The notes beneath the pieces are model-generated. The model made no database searches, was not told the origin of the DNA, and was given only the letters and a program-made list of their open reading frames with translations. Shown here one piece after another: positions 24,601-36,500 of a stretch of 64,000 nucleotides of DNA. Position numbers and translations under genes: made by a program. Location of the stretch: the NCBI RefSeq assembly GCF_030704535.1, contig NC_081820.1:22581001-22645000 (forward strand), written 5' to 3'. This DNA comes from Vitis vinifera (Eukaryota > Streptophyta > Magnoliopsida > Vitales > Vitaceae). Every line of letters begins with the position of its first letter. Position 1 is the first letter of the stretch.

Positions 24601-27600
24601 CCTCAACATCATATTGGGTTAATATAAGGCCAATATAAGCTACAAGGGTCCTGAACAACAATCTTTACTTTTATGTCCTTTTTTCTGGTGGATGGGTCCT
24701 GAGCAACAAACCACCATAGCAAAAAATGAACTTCACAAAATAAGTGAACTGATTTGCATTTGTTTACTCCAATTTTTACTGGCAGATAATGAAAAGTAGC
24801 AAAAAATAATTCACAAAATAGCTGTGTAACATACCTCAGGTTTCACAACTGCCATAGCACTTTCTGACATTGATGATGACAGCTGATCTTAGTAAAGAAC
24901 AAGAACCTTGCACCTCCAATTTCAGAAACTTGAAAGAAACAAAGGAAATGGAAGATTTGCCTTCTTTATCACTGATTCCCAAAATGGCACAATACCAAAT
25001 CCCAAAATAAGAATTAGCATTTCTTATCTGGAGAGCTTTCTCAGTCTTTCTAACTCTGCTTGAAGCTAAAAAACCAACAAAAGGATGAAGACAACATGAG
25101 ATCTTATGCATAAAAATGCAACAAACATCACAGAAAGATCCAGCTTACTAAAAGAGAGATAAAAAATTTGAGACAACACATATAGAAATGCCTTGATTTG
25201 GATGGGAGCAAATAGTCTAGATCTCCAAATTAAAGTGTGATGAGTAAATTCCAAATGCAAGACAGTATTTAAAACTTTGTTCTGGATAAAGCATGAATTT
25301 TCAAAATGCAGGAACTTCAACTCAGTAGAGAAGTTATTGAACAGAACTTAAACATAAGAGAATACAATACCACACCATGTTTTGTCCTGGTACATATTAC
25401 TTTTCTGGGGAAGGGTGATAGAAGTCTTACGAATGGATAAAATATTGCAAAATACATACAGCCAAATAATAATAACAATAATAATAACTGTTGTAGCTAA
25501 TACACATAGTTCAAATACCTAACAACAATATTTTTCATACTAGCAATGGAAGCGCTCAATTGTCTTCTCAAGAGGGCTAGGGAGGGTGGTTACTTGTCTG
25601 GTTTCAAGGTGAATGGCAAGGGTGGTGAGGGTTTGGAAATCTCCCATTTGTTATTTGTTGATGATACTTTGGTTTTTTGTGAGGCAATCAAGACTCAAAT
25701 GAACTACTTAAGTTGGCTACTTATGTGGTTTGCGGCCATTTCGGGCTTGAGGATAAATCTTAGCAAGAGTGAGCTAATTCCAATAGGGAGGGTGGATAAC
25801 TTGGAAGATTTGGCTTCTGCTCTAGGTCGTAAAGAGGGAGCTCTTCCAACCACTTATTTGGGCCTTCCCCTTGGTGCCCTCTCAAATTCTTTGGCAATAT
25901 GGAATGGGGTGGAAGAGAGGTTTCGTAAAAGTTGGCTTTTTGGAAAAGATAACATTTTTCCAAAGGGGGGCGGCTTACTTTGATTCGCAGCGCTTTATTT
26001 TGCTTACCCATCTACTTCATGTTGCCTTTCCAAATGTCGAGGAAGTGTGGATAAGGTTGGAACAAATTCAAAGGGAATTCTTATGGGGAGGAAGGCATTC
26101 AAAAGGAAAGCCTCACTTAGTGAATTAGGCCACTGTTTGTGCAAACAAGAAGGATGGGGGATCAGGAGTTAGGCGGCTTGACTCGCTCAATAAGACTCTT
26201 CTTAACAAGTGGATTTGGCAGTACGCAACAGAAAGAGAGGCTCTATGGAGGCATTTCATAAAGGGCAAGTATGGGAATATTGAAGGGGGGATGGTGTTCA
26301 AAGGAAGTAAGTGAGAGGTATAGGGTTGGGCTTTGGAAAGCCATGAGGAAGTTATGTGCTATGTTTATCACTAAGTCTTCTTTTCCGTTGGTGATGGAAA
26401 GAGTGCCGAGTTCTAGAAAGATAGGTAGTATGGTAGTGAGTCACTGTGTAATCCCTCCCCCACCCCCTCTTCCCCTCTCCCTCCCTATTTGCCTTAGCTG
26501 GCTTAAAGGAGGCATGGTTGGTAGATATGTGGAACCAGTCTCTCGGTAGTAGTGGTTGTTGGACTCCTAGATTCTCTAGGAATCTAAATGATTGGGAGAT
26601 TGATATTGTGGAACAGCTCCTGTTGAGGCTTAAGGATAAGACAATGATTGGGGGAAGAGAGGATATGGTGCTCTAGCTGGGGACGAAGAGTGGTTTTTTC
26701 TCTGTGAAGTCTCTTTACTCCTGCCTTCGAACTAAGGGGTCTGACCCCTTCCCAAAAGCTGCAGTGTGGAACTCTTAGGTTCCACCTAAGGTGTGTTTCT
26801 TTACATGGGAGGTTTCATAGGGTAAAGTTTTGACTCTAGATTGTCTCCAAAGAAGAGGGTGGTTCCTGAAAAATAGATGTTTCCTTTGCTAATTTCAGGA
26901 GGAGTCGATTTTTTGCTCCACTGTAGTGTTGTAAGGGTCTTGAGGCAACTTTTGTTTGCTCTCTTTGGTGTTTCTTGGGTGTTGTCTTCTTCTATAAGGG
27001 AGACTTTGTTGGCTTGGCATGATTCTTGTGTTGGGATGAAGCGAAAGAAAGCATGGGGAGTAGCCCCTTTGTGTCTTTTTTGGACAATTTGGAAAGAGAT
27101 AAATAGAAGGCCATTCGAGAATGAAGAGCTAAAAAACTTATTCTCTTGTAACTTGTTTTCCTAGTCTAAGACGTACATATTTGTAGGCCCTATGTCCCTT
27201 TGTGATTTATCAATTGGTTGGGTCCTCACTAAAGGAAGGAATAGTTTTTTGTTTACCTCTCCTTTTTTGGCCATCTTTTGGTAGCCATTGTATACATCTT
27301 GTGTACTTTGGTGTGCTTCCTTTTTTGCGCTTTTAATACATCTCTTGTTTACCTATCAAAAAATAAAAATAAAGGTCCAATAATTTGAACTTTCAAAAAA
27401 AAAAATTAGAGGTCCAAGACTTAGAGATTTATGATTGACCATCCCTTTAGAAATTTTGTGTGTGAACACCGAAAAGCTACCATATTGACAATTATTTTAT
27501 CCACCACTTGCACACCTTCATGTGGTTTCCTCTATTTCACTCTCTCCAAATGGACCAAACAACAACAAATAAAAAGGCTTTCCCACATTTGACCTTTTTG

Positions 27601-29950
27601 TCTCAAACATTGCCTAACTCTTCACTAGCTCCTTTAGGGAGTAGAAGTATTGTTCAAACATGTCAAACTTAGGCAAAATCTTGTGCAATAGGAATGTGAA
27701 GAAGGTATTAGAACATAATTGAAAAATATGTTTCTTCTCCACTTTGCATAGCATGTACATACAAGGCATAATGACTTGCATATTTTACATATTTATCCAT
27801 CACTTATTGATATTTGTTGACAGGTCAAAAAAAAAGGTGACATGGCACACAATAATTTATAAATTCATAGAGATACACGTCAGTGGGTAGGAACATCTAG
27901 AAAGATAAAAATAAATGCAGCATAAATCCATACTATGCATATTTGGCACAAAACAGAAATTAAAATGGGGATCACTTGCTGCTATGCATTGGATGTTTGG
28001 ATGATGACCTTCTAACCTGATACCTCCTCCAACTGTTTATGTAGAGCTAGAGGGGTCCAGTCATGTGAGTCATAAGTTTGAGGGGAGATTAAAAGTGCTT
28101 TCCAGACATTTTGTACTAAGGGCTCCAAGATGGCAGTATCCAATTTGCACTCCTATACCACACCAACCATATGTCATCTAAACTTAGGCATATTTGGGGC
28201 ATGAACAACATTACCACAGAAGCTTGTTATCTTCAGCACTAAGATTCTAAGCATACACGATGTCTCTTGGATATATGCTGGACGCATTCCCATTCACTAA
28301 AATTTACAATTTTTAGGAATTTAGGAGGGAGGGAGCACAAAATCTCTGCAGTTACTCAAATTTCAGTATTTCATTTTTACCAAATCACAGAGAAAGTCAC
28401 AAATTTCAGTATTTTATCTAACATGGAATCTCATAATTTTTTTCCAGGTGAAGTAACAATTGTATTATCAGCACCTAAAGAGTCACATCAAAGTATACAT
28501 GATATATACAGTGACACCTAAAAGGCCAAAAAACAAGGCGAGGAGAACACAAAAAACACATACAAAATATATACGAATAGGGATTACAGCAAATGTCATA
28601 AATTCCAGTATTTTACATAGACATAGAGTTTCATGACAAAATATCCACGGATGGCAATTAAATATCCATGGAATACACTAAAAGTCACAAATTCCAGTAT
28701 TTTACCTAAATTCAAATGCCTATAAAACACATACAAGGATAATGGAAAAAGTCGCAAATTAAAAACCCTACCCAAACATGCCATTTAATGATTAAATATC
28801 CATAGATTATGAACTAGATATCCATGGAATACGGTGAAAGTCATGAATTTCTTTACCTTACTTAAACATGGATATTAATTTCTGGTACAACATATATAAC
28901 TAACAATAACAGAAAAAGTCACAAACTTCAGTATTTACTCCGACATGGCATTTCATGATTAAAGGCTTAAAGCAAAAGTCACCCATAGAAACAGAAAACT
29001 AATTCAGCAATTTTAGTTCTTATTCCCCTTCTAGATTCAAAAAAGAAATGTAACTTGACTCACTAAGACAACATCCTAGCCAGCTCCAAGTAGTTATATA
29101 GGTGCATGCAGACTCTAATACCCAGTTTCCATGCTTCACAAGAAAAGGTTCCCAATCAAATCAAACAATTAAACCCTACTATAGAACAACACACCATAAT
29201 CAAAATACAGATTTCCCATTCTTGCACCCAAACAAATATGTGAAAAGTGATAACAAATATGAACAAAAGAAATCTCCTGCAAAACCCCATTGTTGTCCTA
29301 TGACATTAAATCTCGAAGCTCATTAACTCTGTAAACACTGGCTGTTCTCATAATTCTCAGCTTGATATGGGGAAAACAAAAAGGAAATCACACCTGGTAA
29401 ATTTCCCAAATCTCAAAATTTATCGTTATTTGATACATAATAACACAACACAGAAACCCACAACAGATTTTTTTCATTCCTATCTTGCCAAAAACAACAC
29501 AAACTCATCATACAAATTTCCCTAGTGATTTATTTTTTCCCCTATCGTTCCATTTCCCACGAGCCTAGAAGAGGGCAAGACAGCACTCCTAAAAATAACA
29601 AAACCCCAAAAAACAAGAAACCCAGAAGAACAAAACCCCAAAATTTCATGATTTGTGAAAATAATAAAGAATGGAGGTGGAGGAAAGGGGAGTTAGAATG
29701 TTGATAAATTAATGGTGTACAATGAGTAAGAGAGAGAGATTGACATACCTGAGGGAGAGAGATGAGGTGAAAATGTAGTTTAAGAGGAGAAGATAGAGAT
29801 GTGAAATGGATAGATGAGGGAAGAGAGAGAGAGATGAAGGAGCTTATGGAGAGAGAAAATTTTAGAGAGAGAGAGAGAAATGGCGCTAGTGGAAATGGGG
29901 ACAAAAGACTGCTAGGGTTTGTAAAAGTCCCCCCCTTTCTCTCTCCTATT
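18640..29950 (-). CDS. ASK21: SKP1-like protein 21 (about 359 aa)
   Basis: Reading down the minus strand: leader exon about 29950-29749, 4.7-kb leader intron, exon 25065-24835 with the ATG at 24870, then coding exons 24146-23925, 23749-23558, 23483-23373, 23175-23097, 22719-22616, 22510-22329, 20451-20326 and a last exon from 19325 with a stop at 19298. All junctions keep frame. Residues 13-85 (KSYIWLQTADGSIQQVEEEV...) form the SKP1 POZ fold and residues 87-160 the SKP1 dimerisation region (MDTKKLCELTSAADSLQLKP, IEGKTPEEIRETFHLPDDL). A long extension follows with a basic KNKKKNRRRK patch and an acidic stretch. SKP1 proteins bridge cullin and F-box proteins in SCF ligases; ASK20/21-type members with this tail are divergent, and their SCF role is less certain. 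The last junction is ambiguous: reading through gives a different short C-terminus. The transcript ends are estimates. Confidence 0.88.
21059..21360 (+). mobile_element. Severely 5'-truncated LINE with perfect target duplication
   Basis: AATCTCCAACAT occurs at 21047-21058 and again at 21361-21372, directly after a poly(A) run; between them lie about 300 bases ending TTGTTGTCTATCAAAAAA. That is the signature of target-primed reverse transcription. It sits in the large intron 22328-20452 of the SKP1-like gene, in the opposite orientation. Confidence 0.85.
22579..22600. repeat. (GA)n microsatellite
   Basis: About eleven GA units in the intron between 22616 and 22510 of the SKP1-like gene. Confidence 0.9.
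23213..23246. repeat. (CA)n-(TA)n compound microsatellite
   Basis: A run of CA repeats passes directly into TA repeats, in the intron between exons 23483-23373 and 23175-23097. Confidence 0.9.
25546..27364 (+). mobile_element. LINE (L1-like) remnant with reverse-transcriptase and zf-RVT pieces
   Basis: The open frame 25546-25983 carries the RT catalytic motif LLFVDDTLVF and downstream RT text (LRINLSKSEL, YLGLPLG). Later frames, broken by stops and shifts, show zf-RVT-like text such as KVLTLDCLQRRGW near 26830 and end in an A-rich tail after ACCTATCAAAAAAT. The 5' half (endonuclease, most of RT) is missing, as in typical truncated LINE copies. It lies in the leader intron of the SKP1-like gene on the opposite strand. 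No clear target duplication was found. It is non-functional. Confidence 0.85.
28360..28970. repeat. Degenerate tandem repeats in the SKP1-like leader intron
   Basis: The phrase AAAGTCACAAATTTCAGTAT, followed by a CATGG..TTTCATGA motif and often by AATATCCATGGAATAC, recurs in diverged form near 28395, 28590, 28690, 28745, 28840 and 28915. Spacing is irregular (roughly 70-130 bases). No transposon ends or coding sequence were seen. Confidence 0.65.
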
Positions 29951-29974
29951 TTGGTTTCTCGCCTCTCTGTCCTT

Positions 29975-30021
29975 CACGTGATCTGCACGTGACACTGAAT
30001 GTATCTGTGTTGGGGCACGTG
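29975..30021. promoter_or_regulatory. Three G-boxes upstream of the SKP1-like gene
   Basis: CACGTG occurs at 29975, 29986 and 30016, just upstream of the GA-rich leader exon on the minus strand. G-boxes bind bZIP and bHLH factors involved in light and abscisic-acid responses. Function here is inferred from position and clustering. Confidence 0.6.
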
Positions 30022-30555
30022 GGTGGCAGTTAGGGTTTCTATGGACATCTTGCCACGTTGTAGGTGTGGGTCGGGTCGGATCAACTACTTACCTCCCTTC
30101 GACATTTTCCTTCAAATAATCAAAGATAATAATTTTGATTTATTTCAATATTAATTTCACTTACCTCCTTTATCTTTTACATAAATACAACTAACCCCTA
30201 TTGTTGAATAAATTTATTAAATACCTCCCTTAATTTAAATTAAAGGAAAAGCAAATAAAAATATAAAAATAAGAAAAATATAAAAATATTTAATAAAATT
30301 TCAAATCAACAATGATTAGATGTATTTAAATAAAATCTTAAAGAGCTCAATGAAATTAATATTTTTTTTAAAACCCCGTTACCTCATTTCAGCATTTTCT
30401 TTCAAATAACTAAAAATAAAAATTATGATTTATTTCAAGTTTATAAGAAAAAATAAAATCAGCAAACATACAAATATTTTAAAATCCATGAATAATAAAT
30501 TTTTTTTAAATAATTTTATATTAATATTATTTATTATCGTTTTAATTATTAAAGG

Positions 30556-30707
30556 AGTGTTTGATAAATCAATTTAATGATTTCAAATGACTTAAGTCAA
30601 AATAGTTAACTTATTTTTACTTAAATCTAAAATTATTTTTTTTAATATAAGATTAATATATATTAAGTAATTTAAATTATTAGGTTGATTTATCAAACAA
30701 TCATCAT
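30556..30707. mobile_element. MITE with TGTTTGATAAATCAA ends
   Basis: AGTGTTTGATAAATCAATTT at the left faces GGTTGATTTATCAAACAA at the right as long inverted repeats around an AT-rich core of about 110 bases. Non-coding. Confidence 0.7.
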
Positions 30708-31479
30708 AACATAACCATTTTCCATAAGAGATATAAAATGTTGTTTGGTTTGACTATTTTTTGCTTTTTCTTATGTTTGAAAAAAAAAAAAAAGCCAAAC
30801 CCACACTACAAAATAAATATTAATATAAATAAAAATTATTTCATAAATATTTAAAATTAAACATTATATATATGGTTTTTATTTATTCCTAACTCCCCAA
30901 TGATTTTATAGTAAAAAAACTATTGTAAGAATGGAGGTCAATCTTCCAATAAACAAACAGGGCATTAAATATTTTTTATTTTTTCCAATTTTTGACCCAA
31001 TAAAGTTAGAATTTGGCATGTGTTGTCTCTTATGGGTCATATGATTCTATTTTTATGAGACAGACAACAAAGGCAGTCAAATAGTTCCACATTGACTCTC
31101 AATTGTTCTTATATAAAATATAGAATATTAATTTTGTCAAGTTGTCCTATGTTTTTCCCTTAATGCTTCTTGTCCATTTAAGTGTAGTTACTACATTGAA
31201 CTTCACAAAAGTCTCCTCTCACATTTTCTGTTTTGTTGACCTTCAAGCCCACAATAGATGGATGTCACATCAAATCAATTTTTAAAATAAGATGATTAAA
31301 ATTAAATATAAACAAATTTTTATATTTTTATTTATTATTTAATATTTCTATTCCTTTTTCCTTTCTTTCCTTTTATAATAATTAATTACATGCCCTTTGT
31401 GGAATTTTCCAACTATAATTATTTTATTTTAGTTGTCATATCTATAATTTATTTTCAAAATGACTTCTTACAAAAATTT

Positions 31480-31812
31480 AGAACTATTTGGTAATTATTT
31501 TCAAAAATATTTTATGTTTACTATTTGATAATAAAAAATTGTTTCTATTTTCTTTTTGTATTATCAAAAACAGAAAACATAGACATTTTCAGATAGTATC
31601 TTTTAATTGTTTTATAAGGGTTGTTTTATAAAATGATTATATAAATATGTATAATGACTAAAAATAAAATAATAGATATAAGAAATATTTTTAAAAAAAT
31701 ATTAAAAACATTTTATATTTCAAAACTAACTTTTGTTTTGCAAAATATTGAATAACAGTTTTTAAAAGTTGTTATTTAAAACTATTTTGAAAAATAATTA
31801 TCAAACAACTCT
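31480..31812. mobile_element. MITE with roughly 30-bp terminal inverted repeats
   Basis: Left TTTGGTAATTATTTTCAAAA and right TTTTGAAAAATAATTATCAA pair over about 30 bases; the interior is AT-rich and non-coding. Confidence 0.65.
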
Positions 31813-31868
31813 TATATATTTGGAGAATTTTTTTAAATTGCTTTAAAACATACAAGAATAATATTAAG

Positions 31869-31988
31869 AGTGTGTTTGGTAGTGATTTTAGGAAACGTTT
31901 CTACCATTTTTAATACTTGAATGATAAAATTTTTAAAGTATTAAAAATGTTAGAAACGCTTCTTATAATCACTACCAAATAAACTTTA
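31869..31988. mobile_element. Compact hairpin MITE
   Basis: GAGTGTGTTTGGTAGTGATT on the left pairs with AATCACTACCAAATAAAC on the right, and the pairing continues through GAAACG/CGTTTC and TTTTTAATACTT-type arms to a small loop, so almost the whole element folds into one stem. TTAA-type flanks suggest a TTA/TAA target, as in PIF/Harbinger MITEs. Confidence 0.75.
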
Positions 31989-33546
31989 AGTGAATCTTAA
32001 ATAATCACTTTATTGATGATTCTTTAAAAAATTAATTTTTTGTCATACGAAATTTTGACACCCGATTAAATAAATAAACTCAAATACGATATGAATAATT
32101 ATCATATTTAAAGGATGAACCTAAATACACCCTAATTATTAAAATAGATGACATATCATATAACGTATTTATTCAAAAGTGGGCTATATATAGGTTAAAT
32201 ATGTTATTATTATCATCCAATTTATTAATACAGTTATTAGATTTATCAAATTCATATTATACACTCAAAAAATATGTTTTTTCTACATATTATGTGGGTA
32301 TGCATAAATTTGACCGAAACATAAATACATTCAAATTAAATCTACAAGAAACGTGTTGGGTTCAAGTCGCATCGGGGAATCATATCAAATTTTGCTATCA
32401 TTGCAATGTATTACCAAGAACAATATGAAAAATTTAATTTATATCAAAATACTAATGCTTATTTTTAAAAGTGTTACAAGTAAAAAATGTTTTTATCTTC
32501 ATAAAATATACGATTATACATAAATAAATTCATATAAATTCTCATTCATCAAATTTTGGTACAAATAAAATCCCATTTTCAACTTATCTAGGAGGATCTT
32601 TAATGATGATATAGAAATGCTACATTAATACATTTCTTTTTAAGGGAAAGTGCGTTTTCATATACTTATATGAAAAAATTATAAAATAAGAATCAAAATT
32701 TATAAAATATAAATTTTAAACAATTATTATTTAGTGTATTTTTTTAGTCAAAAGTATTACATTTAATCATTTGAGTAATGTCTTTTAATGGTATAAATAC
32801 CATATTTGACCATCGTGAGTATTACATTTGATCATTATAAGTACTATGTTCTACCATCGGTCCATCGTAGATACTATATTTGAACTATTAGTACACAATA
32901 TTTGAACTATAAATACATAAAATTTGAATTATTTTTAAAGGGTATTGACTTTTTTTTTAAAAAAAAATTTATCCTTTGACATAATATATAATAATTTGAT
33001 AAAGGTAAAATAAATCTTATATTCAAGATCCACTTCCACAGATTTGGTATTAGTGTTACTCATCGAAAAGGACAGAAATTTTGTTGGGTGAGAATGTAAT
33101 ATAATAAGAAACAAAATATGAAGATGGAATTTTATTTCAAATTAAGAAAAAACACTACAAGATGAGTATCGAATTTCTCTGGTTCCTTGCAAAGGAAGCT
33201 TAGCTAAATGGACTCCACAAGGGATTTTCATGATTCATATACAGACTGCATAGATTTTCACTTTTTTTTTTTGGGGTTTCCTTTTCTGTCTTTTGAGTGG
33301 CAATGCAATTACCAATTAGGGTGACAGATAAGCAACCACAGATACAGAGAAGATTAAATGGCAATCAGCATCATTCCAAAAAAGAAAAGGGGAATGATAC
33401 CCTAATGTTCAATGCACTGCCATTTTTATTTACTTATTTATTTTCTTAGAGAAGAACAAAATTTCTTTGAAGAAAGAATTTTTTGGTTTTTAGTTTTTAC
33501 AAATTGGGAACGTGGGGTTTTGTGGGATTTCGCAGAGGAGAGAAGG

Positions 33547-36500
33547 ATGTGGTCGTTCAGCAGAAAGGGAGCGTCTGGGTTCTCAGCTTCTTCAACAGCA
33601 GAGGAAGTTACTCAAAGAATTGATGGCACTGGTCTTACTGCCATTGTTACAGGTCATATCTCATCTGGGTTGAATTTTCCCTTTTCTTATTATTATTCTT
33701 AGAAAGAAAAATGAGATATGGGTTTCTTTTTCCTTGAATTTTTATGACTGTATTATCAATCAATCGTGGAGAATATGACAAGGAAATGGGTTGGTTTCTG
33801 TGTTACAAGTAGAGGTTTCAGTGTTCTGTTGGTAATCATCAGTTGTGTTTTTCCTTTTTTGTTGTATGCATTTATTTGAGTTTAGTTGGATTCATACTTC
33901 AAAAATGGTATGCGGATTTCAATTTTCATGGAATGTCCCAACACCCCCTGAAGAGAACTTTTTAATCAAGTCCCCAACTTATCATCTTCTAAGCTTTCTG
34001 GACTGCAAATAAATTAGAATGAGAATTTTGGATTATAGAAATTTAGGACAAAATCATTTTTTGCTTGAGCATCAATCTCAAATTTTATCTTAGACTATTT
34101 GGTGTATTCTGTTGCAAAGTTTATTGGCAGTTCTGTACATTCTGATCAAGGGTGCTTCTGGGTTGCCTTCTAAATTCTATATCGTAAATTACTGATACTT
34201 ACTTGACTGAGTTTATATTGTGATGCTTGGGCAATGTGGAGAAGACTTTTATGATCCAACCTATCTCTGTTTTCTTTCGATCTTGTATAATTGCCAATTT
34301 ACTTGTCATTGAATGGAGGGCTAATGTTTAACTAGAGAATGAAAAGATTAGGGTCCAATGATGCTTCGGATAGTTTTCTGAAAATGAGCATCATCGAAGG
34401 CTTGGAGAACAGAAATTTGCTTATGCGATACTTGATTAAAATGGCAGGTTGTGAAATTCTTGCAATTGGCACGAATAAGTAATTCGTGGAATGTGCTGAG
34501 TTGTTTTTATCTTAGAAGCGTTTGTGATATGTACTAACTGGCATATGCCATTACTCATGGATACTGTCATTACAGGAGCATCAAGTGGTTTTGGCACTGA
34601 AACAACTCCGTGTTCTTGCATTGCGTGGTGTCCGTGTCATTATGGGGGTGAGGAATATGGCAGCTGGTAAAGAGGTAAAAGGGGCAATAGTTAAGGAAAT
34701 CCCGACTGCTAAAGTTGATGTCATGGAGTTGAATCTGAGTTCAATGGAATCTGTAAGGAAATTTGGATCAGAGTACAATTCTTCCAGTATTCCATTGAAC
34801 CTTCTCATGTAAGAAAAGAATAAGAGTGGTAACTGTGGGTGCATTTAACAATTTCTTTTACATGTTCATTATGTCATGTTTCATTCTCTCCCTCTCCCAA
34901 CTACATGCATGTATACAACATGGGTATATGTTTAAGCCTGATTAACACAGGGGACTTAGCAATGAGGACTAAAATTTTTTGTTCATTTTTAGAACCAATG
35001 CAGGAATTATGGCAGCCCCGTATATGCTTTCATAGACAATATAGAAATGCAGTTTGCAAAAAACCACTTAGGTGTGTTACATTTATTGTAAAGTATGTTT
35101 GGTTCAAAGAATATGCTCATAAAGCTGTGGGAGTTTTGAAAACGATGATATCCTTCTTTCTTGAGAAACATCAACCATCAGCAATACTGTTTATAGTTTT
35201 CTAAAGGTTTAATGAGATGTTCTCAAGTAATGAAGTTAGAAAGATTGGGATCCTTTCTCAAACTAGAGATAAGAGCCATAGTTTGCTTTAAAAAATTTAT
35301 AATCAAGCATCCTTGACCCTGCTACTTCCGTGTAAAGTATTCAGAACTATATATAGCTTGTATTTTATTTCTATACTTTTCATCTGTTTTTACATAGGGA
35401 ATTAGGTTAAGGTGTCGTCCTTTCAAGTCAGCGCTGTGGCCCTAATAGATTTTTTATTTTCAATATGTTCTGCAGGTCATTTTCTTTTGACAAGCCTGTT
35501 GTTGGACACAATGAAGAAAACAATGCAGGAAAGTAGCAAAGAGGGAAGGATTGTAATTTTCTCCTCAGAGGCTCACTGATTGACATATCGTGGAGGAATT
35601 CGCTTTGAAAATATCAATGATAAATCAGGGTAACAAACTCCACGTTAACATAGAATTGCTCTAAATTCTACTTTTGAAATAGTGTTTTAACAAGTATCTG
35701 CATTGAACTCCTGTTGATCTAATCTGTTGGGAGACTGGTGGGTCAGTGACATTTAAGTTATATCTTTGAAAGACCTTAAACTACATCTTGATGAATAATT
35801 TACTGCATATAGCACTTTGTCAAATTTTCTAAATTGGCAAAATTATCCCCATTTCACTACCAATTTCAACATCTGGATAACCTTTCATGGATCACTTTTT
35901 CATGTTATGTAGCTGCCCTAATTTAATGCTATTATCTATACGTCATGTGACAAATCTCATCGAATGAATCAGAAAAATTTGTGAAGAATGCTTGATTTAT
36001 TTTGTGTGGACTTTTGGGAGGATTATAGATGACAATCTTTGTCATGAATGCTTGAAACACGACTCTTGCTAATCTTCATATCACTCAAACTAATTAAGGT
36101 GGAGGTTTTTGGTGCACCATAACGTCAAAATAAACAAATTTCATATGTCAGGGATGCATAGCATGCCAACAAGGCAAACAACCCCTCCAATTCCAGTATT
36201 ACACTATTAAATTTACCGTCCATTATTTAATCAGCATTAATTTGACCGGAACAGAGTAGTGTAGACTGGTTATACCTGTGTGAAGTTTCACTTACCCATC
36301 CTCTATACAACATTGGCACACAGTATAATGGGTACAGTGCGTATTTGTTAAATGTTCTTTGAATTTAGCAATTTATTGTTCTTTAATTGAGTTTTAACTT
36401 GCTCATATAACAGGTATAGCAGCCTATATGCTTATGGCCAATCAAAGCTTTCGAATATATTGCATGCTAATGAGCTTGCACGGCGTTTTAAGGTACTCGA

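Larger units (their letters stand above)
30900..33030. repeat. Spacer S0 of the dehydrogenase tandem array
   Basis: From about 30912 (TAAGAATGGAGGTCAATCTT) this DNA resembles the sequence downstream of copy 1 (38290) and of copy 2 (47488). Shared phrases include TTGTCTCTTATGGGTCATAT and, near 31270, ATGTCACATCAAAT. Near 33050 it matches the upstream regions of copies 2 and 3 (CATCGAAAAGGACA...). It is therefore the spacer part of a repeat unit. Two MITEs have inserted into it (31480-31812 and 31869-31988). No gene was seen. Confidence 0.75.

Noticed and set aside
29542-29904. 120-codon minus-strand frame at the SKP1-like leader
   Set aside because: It is the CT-rich leader exon read as Ser/Leu-rich text, extending into the intron; the real start codon at 24870 leads into a known SKP1 protein.
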